A stretch of DNA of 64,000 nucleotides from Cryptomeria japonica (GCF_030272615.1 NC_081415.1:379467392-379531391), one strand, 5' to 3'. Positions 1-12,309 are shown, counted from the stretch's first letter. Made by a program: numbers and translations. The notes: generated by a model from the letters alone, not told the origin.

Positions 1-1378
1 TGTTGGTGGTTGAAAGATTTGTGACAAGACCTGATTGTTTTTTACTTTGTTTTGGCAATTTTGTGGATGTTGAATCTTTTGAAAGTGTTGCATAAGAAAC
101 AACAACAAGCAAGAAAACAATCTGAAATAAACCAAAGAGAGCACTATTTAAAGGATCTTTTTAAATCCTAATGATTGTTGGGGTCTTTTCAAACCTCATT
201 TGTTTTTGATAAATGTTGGTCACGTGATCATATAATAGTCAGACTCTTCTAGGGTCAAAAGGTCACAAATAATACCACAACCCACATCTTCATACTTTGT
301 CAGCTCAAATAGCCCTGTCACACCCTAGGGTGCGCCCTTTTTTTTGCCTTTGTCTAGAAGTTGAACCAGAGAGAATTTATCATCAATTGGCTCATTTTCC
401 TAGGAGATATATGGTGAGTGTCTTGGGGGAAGATCCTTCCCCACCCTTGCATTGTGATACTATAAGTGTCTAGTTACTAACTCAGCTTGGCTACTAATTC
501 TTAAAGCTTTTAAAGAGGGTTCCATTTGAGTGGTCACAATCAACAGCATTTTCCACTCCGTTAAAGGAGGTCTCCCAATTTGTAGAGGTTACGCTCTACA
601 AATTTTAATGTGGTATATAGACACTGAGGGAGGCACGATGTTGTTGTGATAGCATATAACACTCGTCGCTTGTTACTTTCATCACAAACTATGTTGGTGG
701 TTGAAAGATTTGTGATAAGACCTGATTGTTTTTTACTTTGTTTTGGCAATGTTGTGGATATTGAATCTTTTGAAAGTGTTTCAAAAGAAACAATAGCAAG
801 CAAGAAAACAATTTGAAATAAACCAAAGAGAGCACTATTTAAAGGATCTTTTCAAATCCTAATGATTGTTGGGGTCTTTTCAATCCTCATTTTTTTCTAT
901 AAATGTTGGTCATGTGATCATAAAATAGTCAAACTCTTCTAGGGTTAAAAGGTCAAAAATAATACCATGACTCACATCGTCATACTTCGTCAGCTCAAAT
1001 AGCCATGTCACACCCTAAGGTGTGCCCATTTTTTTGCCTTTGTCTAGAAGTTGAACCAGAGAGAATTTCTTCTCAATTGGCTCAGTTTCCTAGGAGATAT
1101 GGTGAGTGTCTTGGGGGTGAATTTTTCCCCACCCTTGCATTGTGATACTATAAGTGTCTGGTTACTGACTCAGGTTGGCTACTAATTCCTAAAGTTTTTA
1201 AAGAGGGTTCCATTCAAGTGGTCACAATCAGCAGCATTTTCCACTCCGTTAAAGGAGGTCTCCCAGTTTGCAGAGGTTATGCTCTACAAATTTTAACATG
1301 GCATATAAACACTGAGGGAGGAATGACATTGTTGTGATAGCATATAACATGCGTCTCTTGTGAATTTCATCACAAACA
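1..1378. repeat. Tandem duplication, two copies of a ~691-bp unit
   Basis: The sequence beginning TGTTGGTGGTTGAAAGATTT at position 1 recurs at 692 and the two copies stay aligned to about 690 and 1378, each ending near CATCACAAAC. They differ by scattered substitutions and small indels. The first copy touches the window edge, so the array may continue upstream. No coding potential was recognised; short open frames inside it do not resemble known proteins. Confidence 0.9.
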
Positions 1379-1947
1379 CACTTATTTATAATGTCTTGGA
1401 TTACTTGTCTTTAGTCATTGCCACTTAGGTTGTTCCCCTCTCACCATCCTTATGGGCTTCTTAGGAGGGCAGACCCGCTAAGGGTGTTATCTTAATGCAA
1501 AAAAGATAGAAAGCATAAATGGTGAGTCTAGATTTTGGTCACCCAATTAAGGGGAGAGCATATTCCTATCACCTTTGAGACACGAAAGGCATTATTTTTT
1601 TTATCCTTTCATTGCAAAGTTATCTAAACTATTTGGAGATGTTGCTCCAACAAGCATGATGTTGATTTTAATCCAATAAGCAATGATGAATAACTAAAGA
1701 AAATATATTTTTGTTCTTTTTAAATGACACCAAAGGAAGTGTGAGGTAAACTAAGTCTAGGTGTACTTGCAAAACCCATGAATGCATTAGTTTGTATTGT
1801 GGGCTCACAAGCCTAATTTTTTTCTTTGGTTATAGAATTTGCCTCACTGTTTGTCTGAAAAAAGAACACTAAAATGTCAGAATGTCAATAGAGAATTGAG
1901 AAAGAACATCACAACAAGCCTTTGTGAGGACTAGACAATTGTAAATC
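1379..1947. other. No recognised feature
   Basis: AT-rich sequence without a recognisable gene. It probably belongs to the internal region of the minus-strand LTR element whose 5' LTR lies at 2618-3535, because it is on the leader side of that LTR, but no coding motif supports this. Confidence 0.4.
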
Positions 1948-2530
1948 AACATCTGAACAAATGTGAACTGATGTGAAGATAGATTACGAATTACTATCTG
2001 CACAGATGCAAATTTATGTTTGCACAGATGCAAATTTGCATCTGCATAGATGTGAATTATTGTCTGAACAAATGTGAATCAGTTAAACAGAAATAAAAGA
2101 TAGAAAATAGAGGTCATGTTCCAAAGGTTTCAATCCAAATTAGGTTTCCTAAGGATGCGTTGATAAGCTATTTTCTTCGTTATGTGTTATGATCTCTTTC
2201 TAGCACCTGATATCTTGAAGGTCACTCTTCCTATCATAGGGTTAGACACATTTTATGCAAAAAAAACAAATTTTCCAGAATTCAAAAAGATTATTGGGTT
2301 AGCAACACAAATTAATTAGAAATAGGAATGACAATTTAAATTAAAATTTTGAATAACCCTTGCAAATGTGAATCATTTTGAATAAATGTGAATTACTATG
2401 TCAACAAATGTGAACTACTGTGTGAGAAAATGCAAACTATAATGTGAACAAATGTGAATTTTTGCGTAGAAAAATGGGAACTATTTTGTGAAGAAATGCA
2501 AATTTATGTGTAGACAAATGTGTAGCACTT
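1948..2530 (-). repeat. Degenerate ~22-bp leader repeats
   Basis: Two clusters (about 1948-2080 and 2355-2530) repeat a unit like AAATGTGAATTACTATGT or GCACAGATGCAAATTT at a spacing of about 20-22 bp with heavy divergence. On the minus strand they lie just downstream of the PBS at 2598-2616, in the untranslated leader of the element. Element B carries an unrelated repeat of similar period at the same relative place. Confidence 0.75.
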
Positions 2531-2597
2531 TTTCTAGCATCTATATAAAACCTACAAATCACGAAAAAGGCAATTCAAAATTTTAGAAAATTTGTTA

Positions 2598-2616
2598 GTT
2601 CACGTCGGGTTCACCA
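2598..2616 (-). other. Primer-binding site next to minus-strand LTR
   Basis: The reverse complement reads TGGTGAACCCGACGTGAAC and starts one base beyond the LTR end. It closely matches the PBS of element B (17366) and of the LTR at 45511-46567. It begins with TGG as expected for pairing with a tRNA CCA end; the primer tRNA was not identified. Confidence 0.75.
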
Positions 2617-2617
2617 T

Positions 2618-3535
2618 TGTTTCCAGGGGTAAATTCAATCATAAAATCAATCAGATTATAAGAGTGAATCACAACTCTAATCTAATTAGAAATACTCCTA
2701 AATGACAATGAAAAATTCTTAAATCAATTGAATAACAAAATTCTAATTAAACTTCATCAATTGATTCAACAAAGCTTCCATTGCTATCCTCTGAATTGCA
2801 TATGTAGGTGGCTCTTAGATATTGCACTGGGATTTCCTGCATAAGATAAACAATTATTTTAAAGATAGTGATTCTAGATTGAAATTGAGAAATGAGGTTG
2901 AATTTATAGATTTTCAAGTGAGATGGGTGAGATTTGGAATTGAAGTACTGATTGATAGTTCAACTGATTTTGATTGATCAGTTAAGTGGATTGTTTGATT
3001 TGTTAACTCATTTGATTTATTTTCTTATAAGATTGATTAGATAGTTGACTCGATTGATTAGTGGACTGAATTTATTGATTACAAGACTGAATTGATTAAT
3101 TAGTCAAAAAAGGTGATTTGGAGTGAAAAGGGGAGATTGGAGAGTTAACTGATTTGATCAATCAGATATGATTTTCAACATGTGTTGTAGGAGATTGTAA
3201 TTCATTTTCATTTTTATTTGAATTTGAATTTATATTTTCAAATGATGAAATGCACATGAGATTTACTAAAATTTATTGAAATTCAAATTTGGTGAAATGT
3301 GAATTTGAGAAAATGAAATTAGATGGAATTAGTTAAAATTCAAATTTAGGGAATTGGAGGAATAAGTTAATTAATTAAATTATTTAAATGAAATTATTTA
3401 ATCATTAGAAATAGGATTAATTAACTAATAAAGATTATTTAATTAGGGAATAAATTATAATGAATTAAATAATTAATTAATTAATTAATTAGAATAATTA
3501 GTGTGTGCTCGATGAGACATTTTTAGGTGTCTACA
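2618..3535 (-). mobile_element. 5' LTR of a TGTAGACACC-type gypsy-like element
   Basis: On the minus strand this 918-bp segment starts TGTAGACACCTAAAAATG at 3535, as the LTRs of element B do, and ends in CA at 2618, directly followed by a PBS. It is AT-rich with long TTAATTAA stretches near its start. The LTR plus PBS makes it a 5' LTR. No 3' partner is visible, so the element is truncated or leaves the window. No convincing target duplication was found next to 3536. Confidence 0.75.
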
Positions 3536-5752
3536 GATATAACACATTATGTGATTGCATAAAGCTCCCACTAAAAGTGATACCAAGTTATACATGGAAT
3601 CATGAACAACATCACTACCAAAACTTCACTAAAAGTGAAGAGAGCTTCTCATGCACTATAATATACTACTAAGATTCAAATGGTCAATCATGTTAGGTAC
3701 TCCAAATAACCCTTTTCTTACTATAATAATCATATAATAATGGAATAGTGGTGCCCAAAAACAAGGCATATCAAACCAAATCCTCATTAGATAATTTAAA
3801 TGATCAACACATATGAAACGTCTCAGAGAAGATATACACAATCAATGTTTTGATCTCAAATAACTGAAATATTCATCTCCACATCAGTATCATGCATAGC
3901 AAAGATAATCAGGCACATGGGGATTTCAAAGACTCAAACACCAAAATCAATGCTAGATCTTATTTTCCAAACAATCCTACATAGGAGTTATTGGTACCCA
4001 AAACCATAGATTGGAAAAGCAAAAGACTTGCCAAATCCTCAAGTATTCCAATCAGCCTTGGCCAACGAACAGGGATGATCAAAGACCAAATCCCTCTGCA
4101 CTTTAGGCTCCACTGAACCTAGGTGGGTATGCCTCTTCCTCTCAAGCACAAAAGAGGTTATTTATAGTGGATTTAAACCTTTTAGTAAGTTTACACAACT
4201 AGCAAATTATTGTTCTACAACTATTCTTTATTATGTTCTTTATACAAATACTTTGAAAAGAAATGATTGTGAATGTATATTGAAAATGAAATTTCTTTTA
4301 GGATTTAAATAAAATCTGCATAGATCAGTTCATATAGGATTTGGGAAGAATGTTTCTCTATCAAGGACCTTGAATGCATACAGATAAAAACCTTAAAAGA
4401 TCAATAATAGAGCAATGCCTCTATCCAGGGATATATATATGACACTTTGTGGACAAAATATCTTATCAACTCAAGAGACAATTTCTCATCAATTATGAAG
4501 GTTCAGTATGCATTACACAAACAATAAGAAATCAATCTTTCACTTAATGTAACGACATGTGATTCACATCATAGAAAATCTATAAGCAGATTTATCAAGA
4601 GGACAAAGATAATCATCAACACAAAAGTATACACAATATTTGGAAAAGAAACAGCAAACCTTGTATATTAATCTTCAGGAAAGAATTGCATACATAAGCT
4701 GCACTTGTAGATACTCCATTACAAATTGCTTGCACAAAATGATACTTCTTCCTATAGACTTCTCTAATACAAAATGATATTCAATCCTTACAGTAGTATC
4801 TCCTGTCCTTATGATTTTCCCCCTTTTCTACATAAAAAATGACTCCCTATAAGTATGTGAATCAAAAGACATATATGAAAGGACACACCCTTTCATACAT
4901 AGAAGGGAGTTATAGACAGTTTCCTTCCAAAGGACACACCCTTTGGTTTAATATATAATTACAAATGAGAACCCTAAAAATACTAAATGATGTTTTAATA
5001 ATGTGTCGTCTATTCTTCGCCTCGATAAAATTCCTTAGCAAGTATTCATTATCTTCTCATTATTTTTTGCACACCAGATAAGCCAATCAAATTCCTTGAT
5101 TTGAAAATTAAACATATTCCATCTTAGATTTTAGTTTGAAAATACTTGTTTACAATAATTCATTAAAACCAAAGTATTTCCCTTTAACAATATTTTGCAA
5201 ATATAACATTTGTTCATACAAAATAATACCTTACCCTAAAATATATATTCAAGCCACCTTATTCAAGATAAATACACATAAAATTCATCTTTAATGCACT
5301 TTCAAATAATAATGTAAAGCAGAGAATATACTTCCCTTTTATTATTTTCATGAATCGATATTCCAGTCATATTTCCCCTTTGTAGTTTGAGCTATACATT
5401 TAATTCTGATTTTTTATTCTACACCCTGCCACGTGTCTGCTTTTGGTTTGTTTGAGGATCACCCTTTATCTTTCGACCAAACTTCCTCCTTCGGTGAACT
5501 GCTTGTGTGTTTTATCAATTATGTAATTTCATCGATACCTTTTGTTTTTTCGATGGAACTGATGCTTTCAATGAATCTGTTTTGAGTTTCATTGCGGCCA
5601 AGGTTTGTTCGATAAGCTCAGCACCGTCAGACTGTTTCACTTCAACCATTTTCCTTAACCACCTCATTCTACCACCTGCCGCTAGTGGTTAGTCACCAAG
5701 TCATGATGGGTAACTAACGAGTAGTTTCCCATCACGATATAGCGACAAATGT
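3536..5752. other. No recognised gene; AT-rich repeat-like sequence
   Basis: No protein family was recognised on either strand. The right part, from roughly 5400, may be the outer part of the 3' LTR of element A, because a motif shared with that LTR (GTCATGATGGG, then GATATAGCGAC and GTTGGATCT) already appears at about 5700. The true outer end of the LTR could not be placed. Confidence 0.4.
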
Positions 5753-6544
5753 TGGATCTCTTTCAACCTACTCACCCCTTATCTCTTCGTCTAGCTTCCT
5801 TAATCTTCTCGTCCTTTGCTTGATCTGCCTCCCTCTATGATCCACCACATGTCACATCCTGATTCACTTGCAGATCCACCGGGATGACACCTCATCTGCC
5901 ACCTTGCCAGTCGCTATGTCATGGGGGATATAGGTCATGCAACTTCCTATCATGGTATAGCGACCACCATTGGATCTTTTTTATCTGCTCGCTTGTTAAC
6001 TTCCCCTTTTTTGTACATGCTTTTTCACCAAGTCGTAGGGATAAACTAGCGTGCATCTCTATCTTGCAGTATAGTGATAGTTGTCAGATCTTTTATGATC
6101 ACTGTCCAATCTTCCTGACTTGCTCGATCTTTATCCTTTATCCTCGCTAGCCTCTCATAAAACTTTGGTTATTTTGAGATGTGTGTCTGTGTGTGTGGGG
6201 TCTAATGGGTTTAGCCAAGCCTTCTTCATTGCAAAAGCCATTTGTCTTTTGACAGTTGTAATTTGAATCACCTCGGATTTAAACATTAAACAAGCCTATC
6301 CCACAAACAATGTGGGATAAAGGCTTTCCCTCTGCTAGCGCAGCACACTTGAAAGTTTCCAAAGCCTTTTTCACCATTCTATATGCATAGGTTTGGGAGT
6401 CTTGGTGACACCGGTTAATCTTTGGAGAACTCCATTTTCTTCAATATGCTCCCGCATATAAAACACCTGCAATAAATGCTCAAATGATAAGAAAAAGGGC
6501 ATCTATATATAGCACAAAGTATTTTGTAAAAATATATGCTAACA
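5753..6544 (-). mobile_element. 3' LTR of element A (minimum extent)
   Basis: It aligns with 11526-12309 throughout. The minus-strand start is TGTTAGCATATATTTTTAC at 6544. It includes TATATATAG (about 6504-6512), close to the start, and diverged copies of a short motif built around RTATAGYGAC followed by GGATCT. The left boundary is only where homology to the other copy stops, because the other copy is truncated there; the real LTR probably extends lower. Confidence 0.75.
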
Positions 6545-6693
6545 GTGGCTCTTTCTGGGGATGTATGTTCTCTTTAATGACATAGCAAGATCCTAGTTAT
6601 CTCTGGAAAACATACCAAAATGAAAATTGAAAACACATACAAAAAATGAAAGGAAAACTACACTACTATAATATAGAAAATACTCTTTGATAA

Positions 6694-7801
6694 TCAAGAG
6701 AAGAAATGCTTGAGGTATTGCGCATGGACTAGGAATTCTAGCACTTTTCCATCAGTATCCTACAAGTAATATGACCTTTCTCCACTTTTTTCAAAGATGA
6801 TATGAGGTCCTAGCCAGAGTGCATCAAATTTTCCATGTTTTCCTTTGTCTTGGACTTTGGTATTCCATCGAAGTACCCATTCTCCCTCCTCAAAAGTTTT
6901 GTCACAAGCCCTTTTATCATGTAAAGCCTTAACCATTTTTTGCCTCTGAATGTTTCTTTCCTAAGCCTCTCTTCTACATTCATCCAGCTTAGCCAACGCC
7001 ATAAAGTTGTCCTCCATAAAGTTCACCTCTTTTGAAAACTCTTCTGTCACAAATTTATAAACTAGGATCAAATTACTCATGGGTAATCTTGCTTCTTTTC
7101 CATATACAAGCTCATATGGAGAAAGTCCTATGGACTTCTTGACTGTCACTCTATCAGCCCATACTGCTAATATCAACTTCGAATCCCAAGCTCTTTTATT
7201 ATCACCCAACATCCTTTTGATAATCTTCAACAAGTTTTTATCACTGGATTCTGCTTGTCCATTTCCTTAGGGATGGTAAGGTGATGAATAGGACAAAGTG
7301 ATGCCATAATTTTCACATGAATCAGAGAACTCATTAGATCTAAAACACATCCCATTATCTACCACAATTTTCTAAGGTACCCCAAATCTAGTAAGAATGT
7401 TTTCCAAAAGAAAATTTATCACAACTTTGCTGGTAGCCTGTCTTGTGGGAATAGCTTCAACCCACTTAGTAAAATAATCAGTAGCTACCAAAATCCATTT
7501 ATTCCCACCACTAGATTTGTTTTCTATTTCCCCTATGAAGTCAATACCCCACATCTGGAATGGTTCCTCTATATGCATGGGTCTGAGAGGAATAGCTCCA
7601 TTATACTTAAGCTTCCCTGAAATTTTTTTGGCATGCTTCACATTTTCTTATATAAGCATGACAATCCTTGAAAATTTGGGGCCAATAATAACCAGCATTA
7701 GGAATTTTATGAGCAATGGTTCTGGCTAAAAAATGGCCTCCACATACACCTTCATGTAAGTCTCTCAAAACAACATATGCTTGACACTCATCTAGACACA
7801 A
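6694..7801 (-). pseudogene. Element A integrase and C-terminal tail
   Basis: The zinc-binding module comes first (His-His then CEAC, around 7660-7790). The DDE core follows: WGIDFIG near 7550, VVDNG near 7350 and GQAES near 7255, so all three acidic residues are readable. Next come the LSPYELVYG segment and a tail containing GEWVLRWN and LGPHII, ending HFFS and a stop at 6694. There is no chromodomain. Several in-frame stops interrupt it (after RFGVP, in YHP*GNG, after RREA, near YYL). It would insert element cDNA into chromosomes; this copy cannot make a full protein. Confidence 0.9.
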
Positions 7802-8002
7802 TAAAAGAATACCATCTCTATTAAATCAATATAGATCTCCATTAAGTAACACATACTTAGATGTTTGAAGCTCTAAAGTTCTCTTCTGACTATCATTTAA
7901 ACTATCTAGACATTTCATATATTTTAAGTAATATACAATATTTGTATACCAAGGACATCTCTCAATGCTAATTTGTACGTCTTCCAACTCTACCTAATTT
8001 AC

Positions 8003-8340
8003 CTATGCTGCTTCAAAATTGGATTCTACCATTAACTTTGCCAAACCCTGGCCCTTTACCAACTTTGTGATTTGTAGATCAATATTGAACTCTTGGATCT
8101 GATTTATCCATCTGCATCTCCTTCCAGTAATTTTTGATTGTCTGAAGATCTCTTTAACAACAACATTTGGCACATATGCAATGATAGTGGCACCAACCAA
8201 ATAGGGTCTAAACTATTTTATAGCTTTCACAAGAGCATAAGCCTATTTTTCATTCAAATCATAGTTCAATTCAGATGCTTGTAAGGTTTTGCTCAAAAAT
8301 GCCACTGGTTATTCATGGCCCTCGTCATTCTATTGTAACA
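8003..8340 (-). pseudogene. Element A RNase H downstream of RT
   Basis: The minus strand reads the tail of a gypsy RT-linked RNase H: FLSKTL, then ALVKAIK and a stop, then AYVPNVVVKEIF, ITGRRCRWI and KLVKGQGLAKLM. This domain degrades the RNA strand during cDNA synthesis. It lies between RT (8551-9500) and integrase, the usual gypsy position. It is broken by at least one stop near 8213, and the first part of the domain is poorly preserved. Confidence 0.8.
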
Positions 8341-8550
8341 TGAGAATAACAATGATATGGAATGAAACAAATGAAAACACTTGGAAGGTTTTAGAGAAAT
8401 CAGGTGATTTTAATACGAGGGCTTCCTTGATGGCTCTTTTGATATTTACAAAAGCTTCAAGAGCTTCATTAGTCCATTTTATTTCAGCACCCCTTTTCAA
8501 CATTTTAGCAATAGGCTTTATGATTTCAGAGAAGTTTGAAGCAAATCTTC

Positions 8551-9500
8551 TTACAAAGTTAATTTGACCAAAAAATATTGAATTGCTTTAACTATTTTTG
8601 GGATTTGAATTATATCAATAGCAGCAATCCTTTCTGGATCGATTCTCACACCATATTTTGAAACAATATGACCTAATAAATTTCCTTTAGTAACCCCAAA
8701 ATGACATTTTTTAGGATTCAAAGATATGCCATATTCTAATGCTCTAATAAAAAATAATTCTAAGTCGTTACAATGATCTTCTGTATTTTTAGAATAAGCA
8801 GTCATATCAACTTGGTACACTGCTAAAATATGATCAATTAACCCTTCAAAGGCTACATCCATAGCCCTCTAGAATGTAGCTCCTACATTTCTTAACTCAA
8901 AAGGCATCCTTGCATACACATAAGTGCCCCATGGTGTTATAGTAAAGGTTGTCTTGTATTTCTCTGACTCCTTGACCTTAACCTGGTGATAGCCTGAAAA
9001 CCCATCCATCATAGACAACAATTCATTTCCTGTAACCTTCTGCAATAGAGCTTCCATGTTAGGCAAAGCATAGTTATCCTTCAAAGATGAAACATTTAGA
9101 TTTCCAAAATCTACACATAACCTAATATCACCATTTTTCTTTCGTACTGGTACTAAGTTTGACACCCATGTTGAGTGTCTTATAGGATCAATAATCCTTG
9201 CATTTCTCATTTTCATTAACTCCTCCTTCATCTTAGGAGCCAAGGTAGGGCTTATAGGCCTTTGTTTTTGCCTGAAGGGTTTAGCATCTGGTTTTAATGG
9301 TACCTCATGCTGAAAAAGGTCTTCTCTGTATGCTTTAAGGTCATCATATGACCAGGCAAATACATGCCTATACTTCCTCAATAAATTTATCAATGTTGTT
9401 CTAATCTTTGGTGTGAGATTTTTTCCAATATACACTTCTCTTGGATTTCTCTCACTTCCCATGTTTAATTTTTCAACACCTTCACACCCTCCTGAACTAG
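8551..9500 (-). pseudogene. Element A reverse transcriptase
   Basis: Two minus-strand stretches are separated by a single TAG at 8866-8868, where the family has Gln. Recognisable RT blocks are VFAWSYDDL, KKNGDIRLCVDFGNLN, MMDGFSGYHQV, YARMPFELRN and KKCHFGV. The catalytic YxDD box reads VYQVDMTAYS: the first of the two aspartates is Val (GTT codon), so polymerase activity would be lost even without the stop. The first catalytic Asp (MMDGFS) is kept. In the same frame upstream lies the linker from the N-terminal RNase H, reaching 9831. Confidence 0.92.
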
Positions 9501-9769
9501 GTCTAAAACTAGTCATGTCTTTATCATCAAACATTCTTTCCAGCTCTACCAATCCCTTTGGGATTTTATTTGTCTTCAGCTGCAACACCTCTTGCCCAAG
9601 TACTGTTTCTGTGCCATCCTTGTCTTCTACAAGTCCATTCCAATCAATCTTCTGGTCTACATACTGATCTTCAAAAAAGAGAAATCTTAGTAGATCCCTG
9701 TCATCATCAAACACTTGCCAACTCTTAACATTATCAGGAACAGATAGTCTTGTTTTAATTTTAACTTGT

Positions 9770-10407
9770 GTAATATCATCAAAAGGGATATCATTATGTT
9801 TAACTGCTAGGTTAGCCATAAAGTCCACCAAAATATTATTGGACCTTTCAGTCCAATTAATGGAAAAAGCATCAAAAAGTTCAATATAATCCCAAACCTC
9901 ATTCCTATAACTTCTTAATTTTGTAATTTTTGTAGCAAATTTGCCTCAAACTTGTGAAACAACTAATTTTGAATCAACATAAACTGTTAGTAACTTAATG
10001 CCATGCATGTTTGCTAATTTAAGTCCTAATAAGAGAGCTTCATATTCAGAAATATTATTAGTACGTTCAAAAGCCAATGAGAAAGAGTATTTAAAATATT
10101 TTCCAGTAGGTGAAATAAACACAACTCCTGCTCCATTTCCATCCTTATTGCAGGCACCAGCAAAATACAATTTCCAAATTAAACTTTCATTATGTTTAAC
10201 AGCCTCCGCAATTATTTCAACTTCTAAAGGTTTAGAAATACTTACTTGAAAGTTGTCCAAATCAGAATGGCAAAAGAAAGTTACTTGATCTGGATCCACT
10301 TCCTCTATGAGGTAGGGAGATCTTGGTTCTCTATTGATTCTTACCTCTTCTCCTTCAACCAAGATGGTTGCATATGATAGATCTAATTGCACATATCCAC
10401 CTACCAA
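9770..10407 (-). pseudogene. Element A extra RNase H, upstream of RT
   Basis: The minus strand encodes an RNase H of the plant RVT_3 type: LYFAGACNKDGNGAG, TNNISEYEALLLGLKLA, VYVDSKLVVSQV, a stop near 9946, then a downstream LVDFMANLAVKH segment. The Glu and the second and last Asp are visible, but the first Asp (normally YFDGA) is Ala here. It sits between protease and RT, while a conventional RNase H lies after RT, so the polyprotein had two such domains. This is the kind of RNase H attributed to the archaeal-type copy of Tat elements; I infer that from the motifs. Confidence 0.85.
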
Positions 10408-10416
10408 GTTTGACCA

Positions 10417-10884
10417 CTATCTGGATAGAAACATTCCATAGTTCACAGGCACTTGCACAACTGTTACATCTATTTTATAGGTAGTGTCTGGACAAGCTGG
10501 AAACCTGAACTCAATATCTTTCATGATCCCGACCACTAGGACTGACCTATTATCCATTACATAACATTTTCCATAAGGGGTATCTACCTTAATTCCCATC
10601 TCTTTCATGACATCCTCTGGCATAATATTTACTGTTGCTCCTGAGTCTATCATGTAGTTTCTTACCATCTTATTGTTTATAAGTAGTGTTAAATAAAAAG
10701 GATCCACTTGTGCAAAGTTTTTGGTAATGGACGTGCCTAAATATACCACGAGAGGATCTTCTTTTGATTTTGGATTTTCTTTATTGGCATCACCCACATT
10801 TGATATGATTTCCAAAGTCTCATTCTTGTAATTTGGAAATTTCATCACTTCAAGCAAAGGAATAGAAATTTTTACTTGAGACAA
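10417..10884 (-). pseudogene. Element A retropepsin-like protease
   Basis: The 155-codon minus-strand frame contains the aspartic protease signature MIDSGATVNIMPEDV with the catalytic DSGA box. Before it comes a linker with PLVVYLGTSITKNFA and after it a beta-rich segment with VLVVGIMKDIEF. Such proteases cut the Gag-Pol polyprotein. It lies directly upstream of the extra RNase H. The frame ends at a stop before the RNase H, so the polyprotein is interrupted here. Confidence 0.85.
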
Positions 10885-10971
10885 TACTTAAGACATAAAA
10901 GTTCCACAATTTAAAAGAGGCTTACTGATTTGTTTTTTCTCCATAGGCTTGACCAACTTCGGAGTATCAAT

Positions 10972-11475
10972 CTACTTTGCTAGTTCACTTGGAGCTTCTT
11001 TTCCTTTCTTGTCATTTGCCTCCTTGTTCACATTTTGTTTTAAGACTTTTGTGAATATTCCTATAGGCCTCCCTTGTTCAGGATTCACTGTTTTGTTTCT
11101 CAACTGGTAATTACTCTTGGCCTGGGAAACAACAGCCACTATGAATGCTCTCTTCTCCTCTTCAGTCAAGTTTCTCAAATAAGGCACTGCTTCCTCTTGA
11201 AACAATTTTCTCATGGTAGGGATATCTTCATCATCATCAGAAAAAACCCGTTGTATGCTATACTGCTAATGGTTTCTCATCATTTGCACATCTGAATGTT
11301 TCTCTTCCTCAGATGAATCCTCATGTCTACCCCACATAGGATCTGATGACATAACATTAACTGTAGGCTCATATTCCTCTTCTTGATGCCAATCCTCCAT
11401 CAGGCCCTGTGGAATCATGCATTGATCTTCATCATGGGGAAGATTGCAGACCTCACACCATGGGAAATCTCCCAC
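10972..11475 (-). pseudogene. Element A gag C-terminal remnant
   Basis: Two minus-strand frames (11475-11266 and 11214-10972) give a tail-of-gag pattern: WCEVCNLPHDEDQC, a degenerate Cys/His knuckle, then acidic sequence with SSEEEKH, then FQEEAVPYLRNLTEEEKRAF. The N-terminal Gag domain is absent because the coding sequence runs into LTR homology at 11526. The assignment rests on position before protease and on the Cys/His cluster. Confidence 0.65.
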
Positions 11476-11525
11476 AATGTTATTTTCTCTCTTTAGTGGA
11501 TTTGGAGTTTCTTTTCTCTCTTCAG

Positions 11526-12309
11526 TGGATCTCTTTCAACCTACTCGCCCCTTATCTCTTCGTCCAACTTCCTTAAATTTGCTTGTCCTTTTCTTGATCT
11601 ACCTCCCTCTGCACTCTGCCACATGTCACATCCTGATTTGCTTGCAAATCCACCAGGATGACACCTCATCTACCACCTTGCTAGTCGCTATGTCATGGGG
11701 GGTATAGGTTGTGTAACTTCCTATCGCAGTATAGTGACTGCCATTGGATCTTTCTGATCTGCTCGCCTTTTAACTTCCCCTTTTCCACATGTGCTTTGTC
11801 GCCAAGTCGCAAGGATAAACCAACATGCATCTCTATCTTGCGGTATAGTGACGGCCATCAAATCTTCTGCGATCACCATCTAATCTTCCTGACTTGCTCG
11901 ATATTTAGCCTTTATCCTTGCCAGCCTCATAAAACTAGTTTTCTCGAGATGTGTGTCCGCATGTGTGGGGTCCACTGGGTTTAGCCAAGCTGCCTTCATG
12001 CCAAAATCCATTTGTCTTTTGATAGTTGTAATTCGAATCACCTCAGATTTAAAAACAAGCCTATCCCATAAACAATGTGGGATAAAGGCTTTCCCTCTGC
12101 TAGCACAGCACACTTGAAAGTTTCCAAAGCATTTTCCACCGTTCTATATGCTCAAGTTTGGGAGTCTTGGTGACTCCAATTAATCTTTGGACAACTCCAT
12201 TTTCTTCAGTATGCTCCTACATATAAAACACTCGTGGTAAATTCTCTAATGATAAGAAAAAGGGCATCTATATATAGCACAAAGTATTTTGTAAAAATAT
12301 ATGCTAACA
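11526..12309 (-). mobile_element. 5' LTR of element A (truncated on the inner side)
   Basis: This direct repeat of 5753-6544 starts on the minus strand with TGTTAGCATATATTTTTAC at 12309. On the inner side homology begins at TGGATCTCTTTCAACC, with no PBS beside it; gag coding lies about 50 bp away. That is best explained by a deletion removing the LTR 3' end, PBS, leader and gag N-terminus. The bases after 12309 are AGAGT, with no matching duplication seen at the left end. Confidence 0.75.

Larger units (their letters stand above)
5753..12309 (-). mobile_element. Element A: degenerate Ty3/gypsy, Tat-like, two RNase H domains
   Basis: Two direct repeats (5753-6544 and 11526-12309) flank a minus-strand region. 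In coding order it reads gag tail, protease, RNase H, reverse transcriptase, a second RNase H and integrase, without a chromodomain. Two RNase H domains point to the Tat group of non-chromoviral plant gypsy elements (family knowledge). The gag N-terminus, leader and PBS are missing: gag coding stops about 50 bp from the LTR homology. Many in-frame stops and a mutated RT active site make it inactive. The outer LTR limit at the left is uncertain and no target duplication was found. Confidence 0.85.

Noticed and set aside
1948-2530. Possible CRISPR-like array
   Set aside because: Units are degenerate, spacers are not unique sequences of constant length, and this is plant DNA; it is a minisatellite.
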